NCBI GenBank assembly: GCA_949298985.1
Contig: CASFYV010000026.1
Coordinates: forward strand, 124,001-188,000
Source of the DNA: an uncultured bacterium
Lineage (GTDB): Bacteria; Cyanobacteriota; Vampirovibrionia; Gastranaerophilales; Gastranaerophilaceae
Length of the DNA stretch: 64,000 nucleotides
Reading direction: 5' to 3'
Every line of letters begins with the position of its first letter. Within the stretch, counting starts at the first letter, position 1. A program made the position numbers and the translations under genes. Shown here in pieces: positions 8,504 to 17,360 of the stretch. Under the pieces are notes generated by a model. It saw nothing but the letters and a program-made list of their open reading frames with translations. It made no database searches and was not told where the DNA came from.

Positions 8504-8749
8504 CTACTTAGCTTTTTCTACGATAGATTCAAGAACCCATCTTTTTCCACCTGATAAAGGTTTTGATTCAATAATTCTTACAGTATCACCGATACCACAT
8601 TCGTTATTTTCATCATGAGCTTTATAGTTTTTAGTTGTTTCTATAATTTTCTTGTATTTTGGGTGTGGATCATAAGAAGCTACTTTTACGACAATAGTCT
8701 TGTCCATTTTATCACTTATAACTACACCTTGTCTTTCCTTTTTAGGCAT
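8504..8749 (-). CDS. rpsQ: 30S ribosomal protein S17
   Basis: This 81-residue OB-fold protein binds 16S rRNA helices 7 and 11. The signature [14 protein letters not shown] is near residues 8-21, and [13 protein letters not shown] near the end. Its start overlaps the end of L29 by 8 bp, indicating translational coupling. Confidence 0.97.
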   Translation of the reverse strand: MPKKERQGVVISDKMDKTIVVKVASYDPHPKYKKIIETTKNYKAHDENNECGIGDTVRIIESKPLSGGKRWVLESIVEKAK

Positions 8750-8945
8750 TTGTTACCTCGATTTCTTTTTCTCTTATAACAGTTTTAGCTTGAGCTATTA
8801 AACGTTTTGTTTTTGCAATCTCTGCAGTATTTTCTAATTTATGCATTGAAAGTTTGATTCTGTTTTCTAACAATTGTTTTTTAGAATCAACAACAAATTG
8901 CTTTAACTCATCTACTGTTTTTTCACGCATTTCACTTAATTTCAT
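8742..8945 (-). CDS. rpmC: 50S ribosomal protein L29
   Basis: This 67-residue helical hairpin protein ([16 protein letters not shown] start) sits at the polypeptide exit, where trigger factor and SRP dock. The position between L16 and S17 is canonical. Confidence 0.96.
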   Translation of the reverse strand: MKLSEMREKTVDELKQFVVDSKKQLLENRIKLSMHKLENTAEIAKTKRLIAQAKTVIREKEIEVTNA

Positions 8946-8964
8946 TTTTATTTTTCCTTAATAA

Positions 8965-9378
8965 TTATACAGATTCTTTTTCAATAACTTTAACTTTGAT
9001 AGGTAATTTTTGAGCTGCTAATTCTAAAGCTCTAACAGCAATAGCTCTATCAAAATAATCAAGTTCAAATAAAATTCTGTTAGGTTTTACTACTGATACC
9101 CAGTATTCTACGTTACCTTTACCAGAACCCATACGAGTTTCTGCTGGTTTTGCAGTAATCGGTTTATCTGGGAATATCTTTATCCAAACGTTACCGCCAC
9201 GTTTGATTTCACGAGTCATTGCACGTCTTGCAGCTTCAATCTGACGGCTTGTAATCCAACCAGGTTCAAGTGCTTTTAATGCATAACGACCAAATTCGAA
9301 CTCAGTACCTCTTGTTTCAGTACCTTTCATTCTACCTTTCATCATTTTGCGGTATTTTGTCTTTTTTGGCATTAACAT
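8965..9378 (-). CDS. rplP: 50S ribosomal protein L16
   Basis: This 137-residue L16 contacts the A-site finger and tRNA. Hallmarks are [19 protein letters not shown] at the start, [12 protein letters not shown] mid-protein, and [12 protein letters not shown]. The start matches the family's ML-x-PKR consensus. Confidence 0.97.
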   Translation of the reverse strand: MLMPKKTKYRKMMKGRMKGTETRGTEFEFGRYALKALEPGWITSRQIEAARRAMTREIKRGGNVWIKIFPDKPITAKPAETRMGSGKGNVEYWVSVVKPNRILFELDYFDRAIAVRALELAAQKLPIKVKVIEKESV

Positions 9379-9400
9379 TATATTATTCTCCTGTTACTTA

Positions 9401-10132
9401 TTATTTTGTTTCTACAGGTTTACGTTTTCCACGTCTTCCGTTAAATCTTTCACCTGTTGATTCTTTAGAGTTTTTAGACTTGATATTCATATCAGCCTTT
9501 TCACCCGGCATTAAGTTACCTTTGAAAATCCAAACCTTAACGCCAATTTTACCCATTATAGTATCAGCTTCCGTAAAACCATAATCAACATCAGCTCTTA
9601 GAGTTTGAAGAGGAATTCTACCTTCTTTAGCCCATTCGCTTCTTGCGATTTCAGCACCGCCTAAACGACCTGATACCATAACTTTAATACCTTGAGCACC
9701 AGCTCTCATTGCACGTTGCATTGCTTGTTTCATAACACGTCTGAATGCAACACGTTTTTCTAACTGTTGTGCTACATATTCTGCTAATAATAATGCATTT
9801 AAATCGATTCTTGCTACTTCAACTACATTTATAATAACCGGTTTTCCTAAGTATTTTGAAACTTCAGCTTTTAATTCATCAATTCCTTGACCGCCTCTAC
9901 CTACAACAATACCAGGTTTTGCTGTTACAACAGTAATTGTAGTACTTTGAGATTTTCTATCGATTAAAATATCAGCTACACCAGCAGCGTATAATTTTTT
10001 CTTTATAAATTTTCTAATTTTAGCATCTTCTGCTACGAATTCAGCATAATCTCTTATCTTAGCATACCATGTACTTGACCAAGGTCTGATTATACCTACT
10101 CTAAATCCGGTTGGATGTGTTTTTTGTCCCAT
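9401..10132 (-). CDS. rpsC: 30S ribosomal protein S3
   Basis: This S3, 243 residues, lies at the mRNA entry channel. [14 protein letters not shown] opens the protein, a KH domain with [10 protein letters not shown] is near residue 100, and [13 protein letters not shown] marks the C-terminal domain. The last about 30 residues are basic, as is common. Confidence 0.98.
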   Translation of the reverse strand: MGQKTHPTGFRVGIIRPWSSTWYAKIRDYAEFVAEDAKIRKFIKKKLYAAGVADILIDRKSQSTTITVVTAKPGIVVGRGGQGIDELKAEVSKYLGKPVIINVVEVARIDLNALLLAEYVAQQLEKRVAFRRVMKQAMQRAMRAGAQGIKVMVSGRLGGAEIARSEWAKEGRIPLQTLRADVDYGFTEADTIMGKIGVKVWIFKGNLMPGEKADMNIKSKNSKESTGERFNGRRGKRKPVETK

Positions 10133-10143
10133 TTCATTCTTTC

Positions 10144-10482
10144 CTATTTTGCTGTATCACTAACTTTAATTGTGAGGTGAGATGTACGTTTGAGTCTCTT
10201 GTATATACGACCTTGCGCTCTTGGTTTACCTCTTTTATATGTTACACTTTCATCCGCAAAAATTTCTGAAACTTTTAGGGAATCAGCTTTTACACCAGCT
10301 TTTTCAAAAGCATTTGCAGCTGCTGCTTTCAAATTTTTTTCTACAACTCTAGCTGCAAAGTATGGCATAAAACGCAACATATCAAGAGCTTCATTAACAG
10401 CCTTACCTCTTACTTCGTTGATTACTCTACGAAGTTTTCTTGCTGTCATTTTTATATCTGTTTGTCTTGCTTTTGCTTCCAT
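10144..10482 (-). CDS. rplV: 50S ribosomal protein L22
   Basis: This 112-residue L22 lines the exit tunnel. The conserved C-terminal hairpin ([19 protein letters not shown]) is the loop where macrolide-resistance changes usually occur. Length is normal. Confidence 0.97.
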   Translation of the reverse strand: MEAKARQTDIKMTARKLRRVINEVRGKAVNEALDMLRFMPYFAARVVEKNLKAAAANAFEKAGVKADSLKVSEIFADESVTYKRGKPRAQGRIYKRLKRTSHLTIKVSDTAK

Positions 10483-10530
10483 TTTTATTTTCCTTTTTTT
10501 AATTAATTCTTAATCAAAAATCTGTACAGA

Positions 10531-10812
10531 CTATTTACGTTTTGCTGTTTTATCTGAACCTGCATGCCCTCTGTACATTCTTGTAGGTGCAAATTCGCCC
10601 AACTTGTGTCCAATCATTTGTTCTGTTACATAAACAGGAACGTGAGTTTTACCGTTATGCACAGCTATCGTATGTCCCAACATATCAGGAATAATCATGG
10701 ATGCTCTTGACCAAGTCTTAACAACTTTCTTTTCTGAATTTTCATTCATCTTGTTAATTTTCTTTTGAAGAGCTTCTTCTACGTATGGGCCCTTTTTTAA
10801 TGAACGTGCCAT
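10531..10812 (-). CDS. rpsS: 30S ribosomal protein S19
   Basis: This 93-residue head protein forms a complex with S13. [15 protein letters not shown] and the C-terminal [16 protein letters not shown] are diagnostic. A 94-bp gap with a strong hairpin separates it from L2. Confidence 0.98.
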   Translation of the reverse strand: MARSLKKGPYVEEALQKKINKMNENSEKKVVKTWSRASMIIPDMLGHTIAVHNGKTHVPVYVTEQMIGHKLGEFAPTRMYRGHAGSDKTAKRK

Positions 10813-10858
10813 TAATTTCTCCTTTTATATATTTGTATTAATGTTTATAAAAATATTT

Positions 10859-10901
10859 TTTGCTATCTACGGGGTAAATTTTATTTTACCCCTCATAGCA
10901 A
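10859..10901 (-). promoter_or_regulatory. long hairpin between L2 and S19
   Basis: Arms GGGGTAAA and TTTACCCC form an inner stem, and TTGCTAT with ATAGCAA an outer stem, directly after the L2 stop codon. In the minus direction the stem is followed by AAAAATATTTTT rather than a clean T-run, so an RNA processing site or partial attenuator is more likely than a full terminator. Confidence 0.6.
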
Positions 10902-10906
10902 TTTAA

Positions 10907-11734
10907 CTATTTTTTACGTCTTCTAACAATTAACTTATCAGAAGCTTTACCTTGTTTTCTTGTTTTATAACCAAGAGCAGGTTTACCCCAAGGTGTTTTT
11001 GGATGTCCACCAGGACCGGTTTTACCTTCACCACCACCGTGAGGGTGATCACAAGGGTTCATTGTTACACCACGTACTGTTGGTCTAATACCCATGTATC
11101 TTTTTCTACCAGCTTTTCCAATTGATAAGTTTTTGAATTCAGCATTACCCAAAGTACCTACTGTTGCTAAACATTCTTTTCTTACCATTCTCATTTCACC
11201 TGAAGGTAATTTTATTGTTACATAGTTTCCTTCTTTTGCCATAACTTGTGCAAAGTTACCAGCAGAACGAACCATTTTTCCACCTCTACCTGGTGTTAAT
11301 TCAATATTGTGAACAATTGTACCTAAAGGCATCAATTCTAAAGGTATTGCATTTCCTGTTTGAACGGGTGCTTCAGGACCACTAACAATAACGTCACCTA
11401 CATTCAAACCTTCTGGTGTTAAAATATATCTTTTTTCACCATCAGCATAGAAAACTAATGATATTCTTACATTTCTGTTTGGATCATATTCAATAGTTTT
11501 AACTGTTGCAGGTACACCGAATTTTTCTCTTTTAAAATCTACTATACGGTAAGCTTGTTTTACACCGCCACCTTTATGACGACAAGTTATTCTACCTGTA
11601 TTATTTCTACCAGAAGTCTTTTTTAACTTCTTTAATAAAGATTTTTCAGGAGTTGATGTTGTGATTTCTTGATAATCACTTTTTGTCATACCTCTTTGTC
11701 CCGGAGATGTCGGATTAATTTTACGAATTGCCAT
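10907..11734 (-). CDS. rplB: 50S ribosomal protein L2
   Basis: This 275-residue L2 is required for subunit joining and peptidyl-transferase structure. [16 protein letters not shown] is near residue 45 and [14 protein letters not shown] near 225 (the conserved His of the PHGGGEG loop is present). It lies in the canonical position after L23. Confidence 0.98.
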   Translation of the reverse strand: MAIRKINPTSPGQRGMTKSDYQEITTSTPEKSLLKKLKKTSGRNNTGRITCRHKGGGVKQAYRIVDFKREKFGVPATVKTIEYDPNRNVRISLVFYADGEKRYILTPEGLNVGDVIVSGPEAPVQTGNAIPLELMPLGTIVHNIELTPGRGGKMVRSAGNFAQVMAKEGNYVTIKLPSGEMRMVRKECLATVGTLGNAEFKNLSIGKAGRKRYMGIRPTVRGVTMNPCDHPHGGGEGKTGPGGHPKTPWGKPALGYKTRKQGKASDKLIVRRRKK

Positions 11735-11798
11735 TTTATTTTCTCCTATTCATATCTTTTTTTGGCTTTTTATTACTTAATTTCTCTGAATTTTTCTA

Positions 11799-12107
11799 CT
11801 AAATAGCAGTTAATTCTTCGATTGGATCACCTTCGATAGTTACTATTGCTTTTTTAGAAGAATCTGTTCTACCAAATTTTAGACCCATTCTTTTTTCGTG
11901 AGATGGCATATAAACTGTTCTTACTTTTTTAACTTTTCTTCCTGGAAAAGCTAATTCTACAGCTTGTGCGATTTCAACTTTTGTTGCATTTTTATTAACT
12001 TCAAAAGTGTATTGACCTAAAGCTGTTGCCATCATTGATTTTTCAGTTATGATTGGTTTTTTAATTACATCATATAACTTTTCTACGTTTGATCTTTCTT
12101 TACTCAT
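11799..12107 (-). CDS. rplW: 50S ribosomal protein L23
   Basis: This 102-residue exit-site docking protein for trigger factor has KKPIITEKSM near residue 16 and VRTVYMPSHEKR near 62. It overlaps the L4 stop codon by one base (TAATG), so it should be translationally coupled. Confidence 0.96.
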   Translation of the reverse strand: MSKERSNVEKLYDVIKKPIITEKSMMATALGQYTFEVNKNATKVEIAQAVELAFPGRKVKKVRTVYMPSHEKRMGLKFGRTDSSKKAIVTIEGDPIEELTAI

Positions 12108-12733
12108 TATTGCAACCTTTCTGTAATATCATTTACAGCTTTTTCTGTCATTACAACGAAATCAGCTTCTAGTAAGTCTTTTACATTTAAGTTTGTAGGT
12201 AATAAAAGCTTAACTGAAGGAATATTTCCTGCTGCTAAACTTAAATACTTATTTTCTTCTGCTGTTGTATCAGCTATTACTAAAATTTTTCCTGCTAAAT
12301 TTAATGATTTGATAATTCCAGCCATTAATTTTGTTTTTGGCTCAGTTATAGCTGAAAAATCTTTAACTACTACAATTTGTTCTTCTCTAGCAGACAATGC
12401 AGATTTTAAAGCCAATTTTCTTGCTTTTTGTGGCATATTGATTTCAAAACTTCTTGGTTTTGGTCCAAAAACTACACCACCACCTGCAAATAAAGGTGAT
12501 CTTAAAGAACCTGCTCTAGCACGACCTGTACCTTTTTGTTTCCAAGGTTTTTTACCACCACCAGATACTTCTGCTCTTGTTTTTGCACAAGCAGAACCTT
12601 GTCTTGTATTGTTTAATTGTCTTCTTAGTGCCAAATGCATTACATGTAAGTTTGGTTCAACTCCAAAAACTGCTTCGTTTAATGAAATTTCACCTAACTT
12701 TTCTCCGTTTGTATTTAATAATTGTTTTGACAT
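12107..12733 (-). CDS. rplD: 50S ribosomal protein L4
   Basis: This 208-residue L4 lines the exit tunnel opposite L22, and in many bacteria it represses the S10 operon. The extended loop KKPWKQKGTGRARAGSLRSP near residues 62-81 is intact. Length is normal. Confidence 0.97.
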   Translation of the reverse strand: MSKQLLNTNGEKLGEISLNEAVFGVEPNLHVMHLALRRQLNNTRQGSACAKTRAEVSGGGKKPWKQKGTGRARAGSLRSPLFAGGGVVFGPKPRSFEINMPQKARKLALKSALSAREEQIVVVKDFSAITEPKTKLMAGIIKSLNLAGKILVIADTTAEENKYLSLAAGNIPSVKLLLPTNLNVKDLLEADFVVMTEKAVNDITERLQ

Positions 12734-12818
12734 TTTCTTTTTTCCTTTTGATTTCCGCTTACCCCTTTCCTATCTCTAGGCTTTATATGGCAAGATCGGC
12801 TTGTATATTACCTAATTA

Positions 12819-13454
12819 TTAATTCCATTTTGTTCTTGTTGGAACAATTGTTACTAATCTTCCTTCACAACCTGGTACTGAACCTTTTACTAACACTAAA
12901 CCGTTTTCTACATCTACTTTTACTAGTTTTAATTTAGTAATAGTAACTCTTTCATTACCCATATTTCCAGCCATTCTTTTACCTTTGATAACACGGCTTG
13001 GAGTTGTACCTGCACCTATTGAACCAGGTTCTCTATGATTCTTTGAACCGTGAGCCATTGGTCCTCTTCCAAAGTTCCATCTTTTAACTGTACCTTGGAA
13101 ACCTTTACCTATTGATGTTCCTGTTACGTCAACTTTTTGAACATCATTTAATACCGATAAATCGATTTCTTGACCAACTTTATAGTCAGATGGATTTTCT
13201 ACTCTGAATTCTTGTAAATGTCTGTAGTTATCCAATCCATTTTTCTTGAAGTGTCCAATTTCAGCTTTTGTTAAATGTTTTTCTTTTGCTGCAATTGTAC
13301 CAACTTGTATAGCATTGTAACCATCAGTTTCCACAGTCTTTACTTGTGTTACAACTGTTTTGTCAACCTTGATTACTGTAACAGGAACTGCTAAACCTTC
13401 TGAATCAAAGATTTGAGTCATCCCTACTTTTTTACCTATTACACCTAGTGTCAT
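12819..13454 (-). CDS. rplC: 50S ribosomal protein L3
   Basis: This L3 seeds large-subunit assembly. I place the start at the ATG at 13454 (MTLGVIGKKVGMTQIF, 211 residues), which matches the family start and has AAAGGA 7-8 nt upstream; a longer in-frame version reaches 13502 but adds non-conserved residues. GMAGNMGNERVT and the HGSKNHREPGSIG loop are present. The gap to S10 is unusually long (228 bp). Confidence 0.97.
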   Translation of the reverse strand: MTLGVIGKKVGMTQIFDSEGLAVPVTVIKVDKTVVTQVKTVETDGYNAIQVGTIAAKEKHLTKAEIGHFKKNGLDNYRHLQEFRVENPSDYKVGQEIDLSVLNDVQKVDVTGTSIGKGFQGTVKRWNFGRGPMAHGSKNHREPGSIGAGTTPSRVIKGKRMAGNMGNERVTITKLKLVKVDVENGLVLVKGSVPGCEGRLVTIVPTRTKWN

Positions 13455-13600
13455 GTGTTTTTCCTTTCCGACATATATACTCAGCAAAATGCCTTGTACC
13501 AATATGCCTTTCTTCTTGCGAGCGCTACTGTCTTACTCTTTACCTATTTGGGTTGCCCCTGAGGGTTTTCACCTCCCGCCGCTTGGACGTCGTAGTTCAC
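13455..13600 (-). promoter_or_regulatory. structured leader before L3 (candidate r-protein leader RNA)
   Basis: The spacer between S10 and L3 is GC-richer than its surroundings and holds complementary blocks (GGGAGGT / ACCCTC and GGGG / CCC near 13550-13580). It fits a cis-regulatory leader for the L3-to-S14 genes, but I cannot assign a known leader family. Confidence 0.4.
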
Positions 13601-13631
13601 ATTATATGCATAATGCTTATTAAGTTTTCAA
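13601..13631 (-). promoter_or_regulatory. possible internal promoter upstream of L3
   Basis: TTGAAA (13626-13631) and TATAAT (13601-13606) on the minus strand are spaced 19 bp, longer than ideal. If used, the L3-to-S14 genes would have their own promoter and a leader of about 140 nt. Confidence 0.35.
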
Positions 13632-13682
13632 TTTTGTTACATTCTTACTTCTGCTAATTCGCTCTTTTGCAGAAATCTGAAA

Positions 13683-14000
13683 TTATAACTTAACTTCAAT
13701 ATCTACGCCAGCTGGCAAATCTAATCTACTCAATTCTTCTGTTGTTTGTTGAGTAGGTTCGTAAATATCGATAATGCGTTTATGTGTACGAATCTCGAAA
13801 TGTTCTCTTGATTTCTTATCTACGTGTGGTGAACGCAATACACAATATATACGTCTTTTTGTAGGTAAAGGAATTGGACCCGCTACTTTAGCGTCTGTTC
13901 TTTTTGCTGTTTCTACGATCTTTTCAGCTGATACATCAACTAATTTGTGTTCGTAAGATCTTAAACAAACTCTAATTCTTTGTCTTTTAGCTGTTGTCAT
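13683..14000 (-). CDS. rpsJ: 30S ribosomal protein S10
   Basis: This 105-residue S10 (also NusE, a transcription antitermination factor) contains [14 protein letters not shown] at the start and [18 protein letters not shown] in the middle. It opens the S10 cluster, behind its own promoter and a terminator that separates it from L18. Confidence 0.98.
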   Translation of the reverse strand: MTTAKRQRIRVCLRSYEHKLVDVSAEKIVETAKRTDAKVAGPIPLPTKRRIYCVLRSPHVDKKSREHFEIRTHKRIIDIYEPTQQTTEELSRLDLPAGVDIEVKL

Positions 14001-14106
14001 TTTTCATTCCTTTTTGTTTTATGTATTTACCTTCTCAAATTGCCTCTATGTAGCAAAATCTCTTTCCTACAGCAATCCGGCTATTACTTTCGACTATAGC
14101 ATTATA

Positions 14107-14135
14107 ATAGTAAATCAAACAAAAATCAGTGTCAA
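14107..14135 (-). promoter_or_regulatory. S10-operon promoter
   Basis: TTGACA (14130-14135) and TACTAT (14107-14112) are separated by 17 bp on the minus strand; an overlapping TATAAT lies 6 bp further down. The 5' UTR to rpsJ would be roughly 100 nt. Confidence 0.7.
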
Positions 14136-14200
14136 CAAGCCTTTTTTATTTGTTTTAACTTTTTACAAAAATTTACAATTATAATTTTATACAAAAAAAA

Positions 14201-14230
14201 AGACACTATTTCCTTTTAAAAATAGTGTCT
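14201..14230 (-). terminator. terminator after L18, between the two r-protein operons
   Basis: AGACACTATTT pairs with AAATAGTGTCT (11 bp, 8-nt loop), flanked by A and T runs, so it can work on either strand. It shows that S8-L6-L18 is a transcription unit separate from S10. Confidence 0.88.
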
Positions 14231-14250
14231 TTTTTATCCTGTACTTTTTC

Positions 14251-14619
14251 TTAGAACATCAAGCCAGCTTCTCTTGCTGCATCTGCTAATGCCGCAATTC
14301 TTCCGTGATATAAGAAACCGCCTCTGTCAAATACTACACATTCAACACCAGCCTTAAGAGCCTTCTTAGCAATAGCTTCACCAACTACTTTTGCAGCTTC
14401 GATATTTCCGCCATGTGCTAATTTTTCTTTAAGATCTTTATCAATCGAAGATGCTGAACAAATTGTTACATGTTTTTCATCATCAATTAATTGTGCATAA
14501 ATGTGTTTTGTACTTCTATAAACAGCTAATCTTGGAAATTCAGTTGTACCTGATAATTTCACTCTAATAGCTTGGTGTCTTTTTTGTACTTTTGGTTTTC
14601 TAATTTCTTGTTTAATCAT
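14251..14619 (-). CDS. rplR: 50S ribosomal protein L18
   Basis: This L18 binds 5S rRNA. The ATG at 14619 ([19 protein letters not shown], 122 residues) fits the family length and has AAAGG upstream; a longer version to 14649 adds a non-conserved basic stretch. The C-terminal [20 protein letters not shown] is diagnostic. It normally precedes S5, which is absent; a terminator follows instead. Confidence 0.96.
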   Translation of the reverse strand: MIKQEIRKPKVQKRHQAIRVKLSGTTEFPRLAVYRSTKHIYAQLIDDEKHVTICSASSIDKDLKEKLAHGGNIEAAKVVGEAIAKKALKAGVECVVFDRGGFLYHGRIAALADAAREAGLMF

Positions 14620-14782
14620 TTTATTTTCAACCTTTCTGTTTTTACCCAAACCTGCTTAGAAAACAAGACCTAAGAGTTTATATGGGCTAATTCTCTAAAT
14701 TTCAATTTGTAACATAGAACTAGAAACCATTTTGTATAAATATTTTAATATACAAACAACTTCTAAATCTATACGCAAACTA

Positions 14783-15322
14783 CTATTTCTTACCAGCTTT
14801 ACCAGCTTTACGTCTGATGTATTCGCCTTCATATTTAACACCTTTTCCTTTATATACTTCAGGTGGACGTTTGCTTCTTATGAACGCTGCTACATCACCA
14901 ACTGTTTGTTTATTAGTACCTTTTACTGATATTTTAGTGTTTGCTTCTACTGATAATGTAATTCCTGCTGGAGGAACAATTAATACAGGGTGAGAATAAC
15001 CTAATGCCATATTTAAATTTGAACCTTCCATATTTGCACGGTAACCTACACCAACGATTTCTAATTTCTTTTCAAAACCTTTTGAAACACCTTCTACAGC
15101 ATTTGCTATCAAAGTTCTGAATAAACCGTGTAAAGCACCTGTTTTTCTATCATCTGAGTTTGGTTCTACAATGATATGATTATCAGCTACTGATACTTTT
15201 ACTTCATCTCTATATGTTACAGTTTCTGTTCCTTTTGGTCCTTTTGCTGTTAACACATTTCCTTCTATTTTAATTTCTACACCTGAAGGAATTTCTATAG
15301 GTTTTTTTCCAATACGTGACAT
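14783..15322 (-). CDS. rplF: 50S ribosomal protein L6
   Basis: This 179-residue L6 has two related domains. It opens MSRIGKKPIEIPSGVEI, and the C-terminal RSKRPPEVYKGKGVKYEGE is conserved. It follows S8 after a 110-bp spacer holding two hairpins (CCGAAT/ATTCGG and GGGATT/AATCCC). Confidence 0.97.
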   Translation of the reverse strand: MSRIGKKPIEIPSGVEIKIEGNVLTAKGPKGTETVTYRDEVKVSVADNHIIVEPNSDDRKTGALHGLFRTLIANAVEGVSKGFEKKLEIVGVGYRANMEGSNLNMALGYSHPVLIVPPAGITLSVEANTKISVKGTNKQTVGDVAAFIRSKRPPEVYKGKGVKYEGEYIRRKAGKAGKK

Positions 15323-15435
15323 ATTTTTCTCCTTTACTTAAAGGGATTGAATCCCCTCTACTGTCTACTTTTTCCGAATTAATTTATTCGGTTCGGGCTT
15401 TTCTGCCAATTACACCCGATTTTATTAAATTGTTA

Positions 15436-15831
15436 CTACCATACGTAGCAAAGAACTTCGCCACCTAAGTTTTCTTTTCTAGCTTTTCTGTCTGTTAATA
15501 AACCTTTGCTAGTTGAAACTACAGCAATTCCTAAACCACCTAATACTTGTGGTAAGTTTTTAGCCTTACAGTAGCTTCTTAAACCTGGTTTTGAAACACG
15601 TTTTAAGTTTGTAATAACAGGTTTGTTTGCTTCATCATACTTCAATTCAATTGTTAAGTATTTGAAGTGTCCTTCTGCTCTTTCTGAATAATCAGCAATA
15701 AAACCTTCTGATTTTAAAAGTTTTGCTAATGCAACTTTTAATTTTGAAGAAGGCATTTCTACTGATGGATGTGAAACTACATTTGCGTTTCTGATTCTTG
15801 TTAGCATATCTGCTATTGGATCTGTGTTCAT
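15436..15831 (-). CDS. rpsH: 30S ribosomal protein S8
   Basis: This S8 is a primary 16S binder and the repressor of the spc operon in E. coli. The ATG at 15831 gives 131 residues starting [17 protein letters not shown], with AAAAGGAAG just upstream; the longer frame to 15939 is leader sequence. The C-terminal GGEVLCYVW is conserved. S8-L6-L18 keep their usual order but sit upstream of S10 instead of after S14. Confidence 0.96.
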   Translation of the reverse strand: MNTDPIADMLTRIRNANVVSHPSVEMPSSKLKVALAKLLKSEGFIADYSERAEGHFKYLTIELKYDEANKPVITNLKRVSKPGLRSYCKAKNLPQVLGGLGIAVVSTSKGLLTDRKARKENLGGEVLCYVW

Positions 15832-16108
15832 TTTTCTTCCTTTTCTCTTGTGGACTTCCGGAGTCAAAGTTTTATAACAATTCCAGATAAATTCCGACTT
15901 TCTTAGCTTCCAAACTAAACTATTTAAGCCACTTGCCATACAATCTTAAGCAATTCTTGGACTTATCACCTTATTCCCAAACTACATCAGACTTGGCAAC
16001 TTACCTAAATCTTGTCATTGTCCTTGCACCCGGAGTATCCGTGTACTCGTCGCTTACTAAATTAATTTCTGCTCATTTAAAAGCGTCTTTTAGCAGTCCG
16101 ACAAAATC
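15832..16108 (-). promoter_or_regulatory. long 5' leader of the S8-L6-L18 operon
   Basis: About 275 nt lie between the predicted promoter and rpsH without a convincing gene. A small overlapping frame (15939) is not conserved-looking. The length suggests an autoregulatory leader, possibly an S8 target, but no known structure is recognised. Confidence 0.4.
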
Positions 16109-16137
16109 ATACTATCATGAGCATGCTTTTTTTGCAA
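16109..16137 (-). promoter_or_regulatory. promoter of the S8-L6-L18 operon
   Basis: TTGCAA (16132-16137) and TAGTAT (16109-16114) on the minus strand have exact 17-bp spacing. Confidence 0.6.
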
Positions 16138-16271
16138 TAAAATCTTTACATTCCTTATAATTAAACTTTTTATCACAAAATACTCCCCACCTTACGGATA
16201 GTTTTTTATAAGTAAATTAAGTTTAATATAATTATTAAATCTTTTTCATACTTCCAGCTATTCTTAATTCC

Positions 16272-16296
16272 AAGAGCCTTTTGGCTCTTTTTCTTT
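16272..16296 (+). terminator. plus-strand terminator with no obvious gene upstream
   Basis: AAGAGCC, loop TTTT, GGCTCTT, then a T-run. No plus-strand gene precedes it. A TATAAT at 16227-16232 could start a short RNA of about 55-60 nt ending here, but its -35 is poor. Confidence 0.6.
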
Positions 16297-16300
16297 GTGC

Positions 16301-16590
16301 TACGCACGTAGAAATATGGTCGGCTGACAATCCTAAAAACTACCAGAATAAAATAAAATCACAGGTCAGCCTCAAAAGAATAACTACAAGCAAAAAACAA
16401 ACCTCATTACTACGCACGTAAACATATAGTCGGCTGACAATCCTAAAAACTACCAGATTAAAATAAAATTACAGGTCAGCCTCAAAAGAATAACTACAAG
16501 CAAAAAACAAACCTCATTACTACGCACGTAAACATATAGTCGGCTGACAGTTGTAAAATTACTATAATAAAATAAAACGTATAACTACAG
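16301..16590. repeat. 110-bp tandem repeats (2 full units plus a degenerate third)
   Basis: Units begin at 16301, 16411 and 16521 with the palindrome TACGCACGTA. Units 1 and 2 differ at only a few bases; unit 3 diverges after CGGCTGACA and is shortened. In the full units GGCTGAC and GTCAGCC (16322-16328 and 16365-16371 in unit 1) form a 7-bp inverted repeat around 36 nt. The array fills the gap between the S8 operon promoter and a secreted protein gene. No coding frame is convincing. Confidence 0.85.
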
Positions 16591-16606
16591 ACGGGATGAA
16601 AATATT

Positions 16607-17254
16607 TTAATATTCTTCGCGCAACATCAATATCACTGTATTTAATTCATCTTTTAAATATTCAAGCTGCTGCGCAATGTTTTCAGGATTATAAATAGAA
16701 CCGCTTTCAGAATATGCCAAATATCGTTGATATGTTATAGCTTCTCTTCTCAATAATGAAATTGATTTTACATATCGATTAACATCTTGAAGTTTTCTAA
16801 AAGATTCATAATAACTTTCTGGTTTTCCTTTATACTTTTCTCCTAAATTATCAATATTTAATGACAATAAATTAGCTTTTGTAACAAACAACTGAACATT
16901 TTCATTATCTTCTATACAATCTACGAGTTTTTCCAACATTGGAATAATTTCCATAGCATCATCAACGAACGGAGAATTCTTATCCTTTTTCTGAATTATA
17001 TTTATAAAAGCAGGATTATCTTTAGGTACAGGCTTTAAATCTGCAGGATTATCAAAACCATCTTGAGATTCAAATATCGGAGTTGTTACTTTTGTTTTTG
17101 ATTTTTCTACTTTATCACCTATATTAGGCAAAGTCCCAGCATACCCCTTACCTTCTAATTCTTTTTCTAAAGCTTTATCTTTCTTATTCCAGAAAAAAGC
17201 ATTAGAAGGCAGGGCAAAACTCATCAATAACAAAACTATCAAAAACTTTTTCAT
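16607..17254 (-). CDS. secreted protein of unknown function (215 aa)
   Basis: A Sec signal peptide covers residues 1-19 (MKKFLIVLLLMSFALPSNA, cleavage before FFWNKK). The mature part is charged, low-complexity to about residue 95 and then mostly helical, with no family I recognise. The mRNA may be leaderless: TATAAT ends 6 nt before the ATG, with TTGCCT 16 bp upstream, and no ribosome site is visible. Confidence 0.75.
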   Translation of the reverse strand: MKKFLIVLLLMSFALPSNAFFWNKKDKALEKELEGKGYAGTLPNIGDKVEKSKTKVTTPIFESQDGFDNPADLKPVPKDNPAFINIIQKKDKNSPFVDDAMEIIPMLEKLVDCIEDNENVQLFVTKANLLSLNIDNLGEKYKGKPESYYESFRKLQDVNRYVKSISLLRREAITYQRYLAYSESGSIYNPENIAQQLEYLKDELNTVILMLREEY

Positions 17255-17360
17255 AACTATATTATATTCATTTATTCTAAAAAGGCAAAATTTACCTAAC
17301 GGATTAATAGAAAAAATCTATCCTATTATTTAATCTAACGATATAAAGAAGGAGTATAAA

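Noticed and set aside
13455-13502. N-terminal extension of L3
   Set aside because: MTLGVIGKKVGMTQIF is the family start and has AAAGGA upstream.
15832-15939. N-terminal extension of S8 (MASGLNS...)
   Set aside because: The family start [15 protein letters not shown] has a good ribosome site at 15831; the extension is not like any S8.
15933-16160. 75-aa plus-strand ORF opposite the S8 leader
   Set aside because: No ribosome site, no recognisable domain, and it lies over the probable leader and promoter of the S8 operon.
16301-16590. CRISPR array
   Set aside because: Units are 110 bp, tandem, and the supposed spacers are the same in each unit; there are no cas genes.
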